DNA from: Curtobacterium sp. VKM Ac-1376
GTDB lineage: Bacteria; Actinomycetota; Actinomycetes; Actinomycetales; Microbacteriaceae
Direction: 5' to 3'
Length of the DNA: 51,978 nucleotides
NCBI RefSeq assembly: GCF_015351025.1
Contig: NZ_JADKRV010000019.1
Span: 1 to 51,978 of the forward strand
Shown: positions 50,258 through 51,978 of the stretch, piece by piece
How the letters are laid out: each line of letters starts with the position of its first letter
Position numbering within the stretch: position 1 is the stretch's first letter
Made by a program: the position numbers and the translations under genes
The notes under the pieces: model-generated
What the model saw: only the letters and a program-made list of their open reading frames with translations
The model's database searches: none
Told to the model about the DNA's origin: nothing

Positions 50258-51703
50258 CTACGCGTACGCGGTGTGCCGTTCCAGGAACTCGAACACCTCG
50301 GTGTCGTCGACGCCGGGGAACCGGCCCGACGGCAGGGATGCGAGCACGCGGGTGTGCATCCGTGCGCTCGGCCACGCGGCGTCCGACCAGCGGGATGCGA
50401 GCGGCGACGGTGGTCGGCGGCAGCAGGACTCGTCGGGGCACGTGGACACCTGGCGCTCAGTGGTCTCCCGACCTCGGAACCACTTGGCATCGTCGAACCG
50501 GACGCCGAACGTGATGCTGAAGCCGCCCTCCGGGCCGGAACCGGTCTGGGTCGACGACCAGTAGGTGCCGGCGGTGTTGTCGGTGTACTGGTGCGCCTCG
50601 GACGTCCGGGCGCTGCGGTCACCGGCCCGACGGGCGACCCACTTCCGGCAGACGACCTGGCCCTCCACCGCGCCGGTGACGTCGGTGGGCAGCGGCAGGT
50701 CGTCGTTCTCGTACGCCTTGTAGATCGCGCCGTCCTCGCCGACCCGCAGGAAGTGCACGCGGATCCCCAGGTGCTCGGTGAGCAGGTTCGTCATGCGCAG
50801 AGCGGCCGACTCGTGCGTGACGCCGAACGCATCGCGGAAGTCCTCGACCGCCAGGTCGCGCGCCGACTTCGCCTCGGTCAGGAACCCGACCGCCTGCTTC
50901 CGCGGCATGAGGCAGGCCGCGGCGAAGTAGTTGATCTCGAGACGCTGCTGCAGGAACTCGGCGTACGACGACGGTGGCTGGTGCCCGAGGAGTCGGTGCG
51001 CCATCGCCTGCAGCGCCATCGAACGGAGCCCGTGGCCGCCTGGGATGGACGCCGGCGGCAGGTAGATCCTGCCGTTGGCGAGGTCCGTGATGCTCCTGGT
51101 GGAGTGCGGCAGGTCGTCGACGTAGAGCAGGTCGAACCCGAGGTGCTCCGCCATCCGGCTGACCTCCCGGTGGGTCAGCGCACCGACCTCGTGCCCGACG
51201 GCACCGACCACCTCCTCCGCGAGGGCGTCGATCTCCGGCATCGCGTTGTTGCGCCCACGCATCCGTTCGCGCAGCTCGGTGTTGGCCCGGCGCGCCTCCT
51301 CCGGCGTCGCCGAGGCCTCCCGCGCCTTGCGGTCGAGTTCCTGCAGGGTGCGCACCAGCGCCGCCAGCGCGTCCTGGGGCAGCGATTTCGAGACCCGGAC
51401 GGGAGGCACGCCCAGCGCCGCGTACTGCGGGCCGCCCTGCAGACGCCGCAACTCCAGTTCGAGTGCGGACCGCGGGTCCGGCGCCTCGGTCTGCAGCAGG
51501 TCGAGCACCTCGACACGGAGCGCGGCGGCGAGGCCGGGGAGCTCGGCCGCGCGGACCGGGCGCTTGCCGTTCTCGATGAGCGAGAGCGTCGAGGCCGTGG
51601 TGGCGAGCTCGGTCGCGAGCGCGGTGAGGGTCCAGCCGGCGTGGGTCCGGAAGTGCCGGATGCGTGCGCCGAGGATGCCTGCGTTGTCGTCGTCGACCTG
51701 CAT
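50258..51703 (-). CDS. ScfR/RamB/PrpR-type regulator (XRE family), copy 2
   Basis: 481 residues, same architecture and length as the protein at 19859-21298: XRE helix-turn-helix (IRHFRTHAGWTLTALATELA, TLSLIENGKRPV), IrrE/M78-like domain (LRSMALQAMAHRLLGH; FAAACLMPRKQAVGFL) and C-terminal Cys cluster (GQVVCRKW, STCPDESCCRRPP). Many blocks are identical between the two copies (IYLPPAS, PGGHGLRS, AKWFRGRETT, SGRFPGVDD or TGRFPGVDD). It lies upstream of the PEPCK-like/gapB pair on the same strand and diverges from the truncated gene at 51839, so both are candidate targets. Short-chain fatty acid metabolism control is the family role. Confidence 0.87.
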   Translation of the reverse strand: MQVDDDNAGILGARIRHFRTHAGWTLTALATELATTASTLSLIENGKRPVRAAELPGLAAALRVEVLDLLQTEAPDPRSALELELRRLQGGPQYAALGVPPVRVSKSLPQDALAALVRTLQELDRKAREASATPEEARRANTELRERMRGRNNAMPEIDALAEEVVGAVGHEVGALTHREVSRMAEHLGFDLLYVDDLPHSTRSITDLANGRIYLPPASIPGGHGLRSMALQAMAHRLLGHQPPSSYAEFLQQRLEINYFAAACLMPRKQAVGFLTEAKSARDLAVEDFRDAFGVTHESAALRMTNLLTEHLGIRVHFLRVGEDGAIYKAYENDDLPLPTDVTGAVEGQVVCRKWVARRAGDRSARTSEAHQYTDNTAGTYWSSTQTGSGPEGGFSITFGVRFDDAKWFRGRETTERQVSTCPDESCCRRPPSPLASRWSDAAWPSARMHTRVLASLPSGRFPGVDDTEVFEFLERHTAYA

Positions 51704-51838
51704 GAAACGGACCGTATCCGAAAAATCGAGAAAGTTCGAGGGTGGTGATCGTGCTCAGCGCCGGACGCACACCGCACCGTTGTGGAAACGCCCCACCGCG
51801 GACACGTTCGCGGTGATTCAACGACGAAAGGCGAAGTG
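51704..51838. promoter_or_regulatory. Divergent promoter region of scfR2 and the truncated gene
   Basis: 135 bases with an AT-rich patch (GAAAAATCGAGAAAGTTCGAG, about 51728 onward, quoted in part) that shares CGAGAAA with the pckG operator region near 21325. GCGAAAGGCG-type purine-rich sequence before the ATG at 51839 (CGAAAGGCGAAGTG) provides the ribosome site. A precise operator cannot be defined by eye. Confidence 0.35.
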
Positions 51839-51931
51839 ATGACCATCATCGACGAACGAACGGCCGTGGCGCCGGACGTCCTGCCCCTGCGCGCCGTTCG
51901 CCTAGTTGTACTGCCCAGGGACGTTGGTTGA
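51839..51931 (+). pseudogene. Gene truncated after about 22 codons by an apparent IS insertion
   Basis: ATG 51839, after an AAAGGCGAAG ribosome site, encodes MTIIDERTAVAPDVLPLRAV and a few more residues up to the CCTAGT at 51901-51906. The frame then runs into the putative insertion element and stops at TGA 51929-51931, giving 30 residues. The original product is not identifiable from so few residues. Being divergent from an ScfR regulator, it may have been a glyoxylate- or propionate-pathway enzyme, as near RamB and PrpR, but this is only context. Confidence 0.5.
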
Positions 51932-51978
51932 GCTGCGACGACTCGCTGTAGTCGTTGGGATGTGAGAAGGACCTCCTG
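51907..51978 (+). mobile_element. Probable left end of an IS481-family insertion element
   Basis: From TGTACTGCCCAGGG at 51907 the sequence changes in base composition and breaks a reading frame. The six bases just before it, CCTAGT, fit the NCTAGN target that IS481 of Bordetella duplicates, and IS481-family ends begin with TGT. Inside, ACGACT-CGCTGT-AGTCGT forms a small hairpin and the window ends in a ribosome-site-like GAGAAGGACCTCCTG, probably just before the transposase start. The transposase itself is outside the window, so the family remains a proposal. Confidence 0.5.

Overview
This is a GC-rich actinobacterial segment. Codon use is strongly GC at third positions, many starts are GTG, and many gene pairs overlap by GTGA. 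The gene content (ScfR/RamB-type regulators, GTP-dependent PEP carboxykinase, GapB-type GAPDH, APC permeases, copper amine oxidase) fits Microbacteriaceae. Curtobacterium is my best guess, but no marker gene here proves it. I see no rRNA, tRNA or CRISPR array.

Layout. 0.4-3.5 kb: an aromatic FAD monooxygenase and a LacI regulator. 3.6-8.6 kb: a SIS-domain gene with an APC permease, divergent from a ROK kinase and DeoR repressor, then a HAD phosphatase. 8.7-12.4 kb: copper amine oxidase, a frameshifted membrane-protein gene, a TetR regulator and a permease remnant. 12.4-15.6 kb: ROK repressor, a second SIS protein and a BadF-type kinase. 15.7-19.8 kb: AraC (FeaR-like) regulator, amino-acid permease and aldehyde dehydrogenase. 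19.9-24.1 kb: ScfR regulator, divergent PEP carboxykinase and IclR. 24.2-33.0 kb: an MHS transporter with a 5' frameshift, a GntR regulator and a homoprotocatechuate (3,4-dihydroxyphenylacetate) meta-cleavage operon ending in succinate-semialdehyde dehydrogenase. 33.1-38.0 kb: a fructoselysine-type (frlB-frlD) operon with an NhaC-like transporter and an amidohydrolase. 38.1-43.6 kb: APC permease, then cupin, AraC, DAO-family oxidase and MFS. 43.7-47.3 kb: TetR with a broken SDR gene, MFS efflux with TetR, and a ROK N-terminal remnant. 47.3-51.9 kb: GapB, a PEPCK-like protein without the catalytic centre and a second ScfR, then a gene cut off by what looks like the end of an IS481-type element.

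How it fits together. The region looks like an accessory catabolic island. One theme is aromatic amines: amine oxidase and aldehyde dehydrogenase would make an aryl acetate, and the hpa operon would turn dihydroxyphenylacetate into pyruvate and succinate. The second theme is glycated amines or amino sugars: there are three separate SIS-protein-plus-kinase modules, of which the frl operon is the clearest, together with several APC transporters and a sarcosine-oxidase-family flavoprotein. Both themes feed C3/C4 intermediates, which matches the two gluconeogenic loci (PEPCK and GapB), each next to an ScfR regulator.

The most unusual object is the 455-residue protein at 48769-50136. It is a clear paralogue of the PEPCK encoded 28 kb away but has lost the P-loop and other catalytic motifs, and it is translationally coupled to GapB. 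Several genes are broken (membrane protein, permease remnant, MHS transporter start, SDR, ROK remnant, IS-truncated gene), so the island seems to be eroding, unless some indels are assembly errors.
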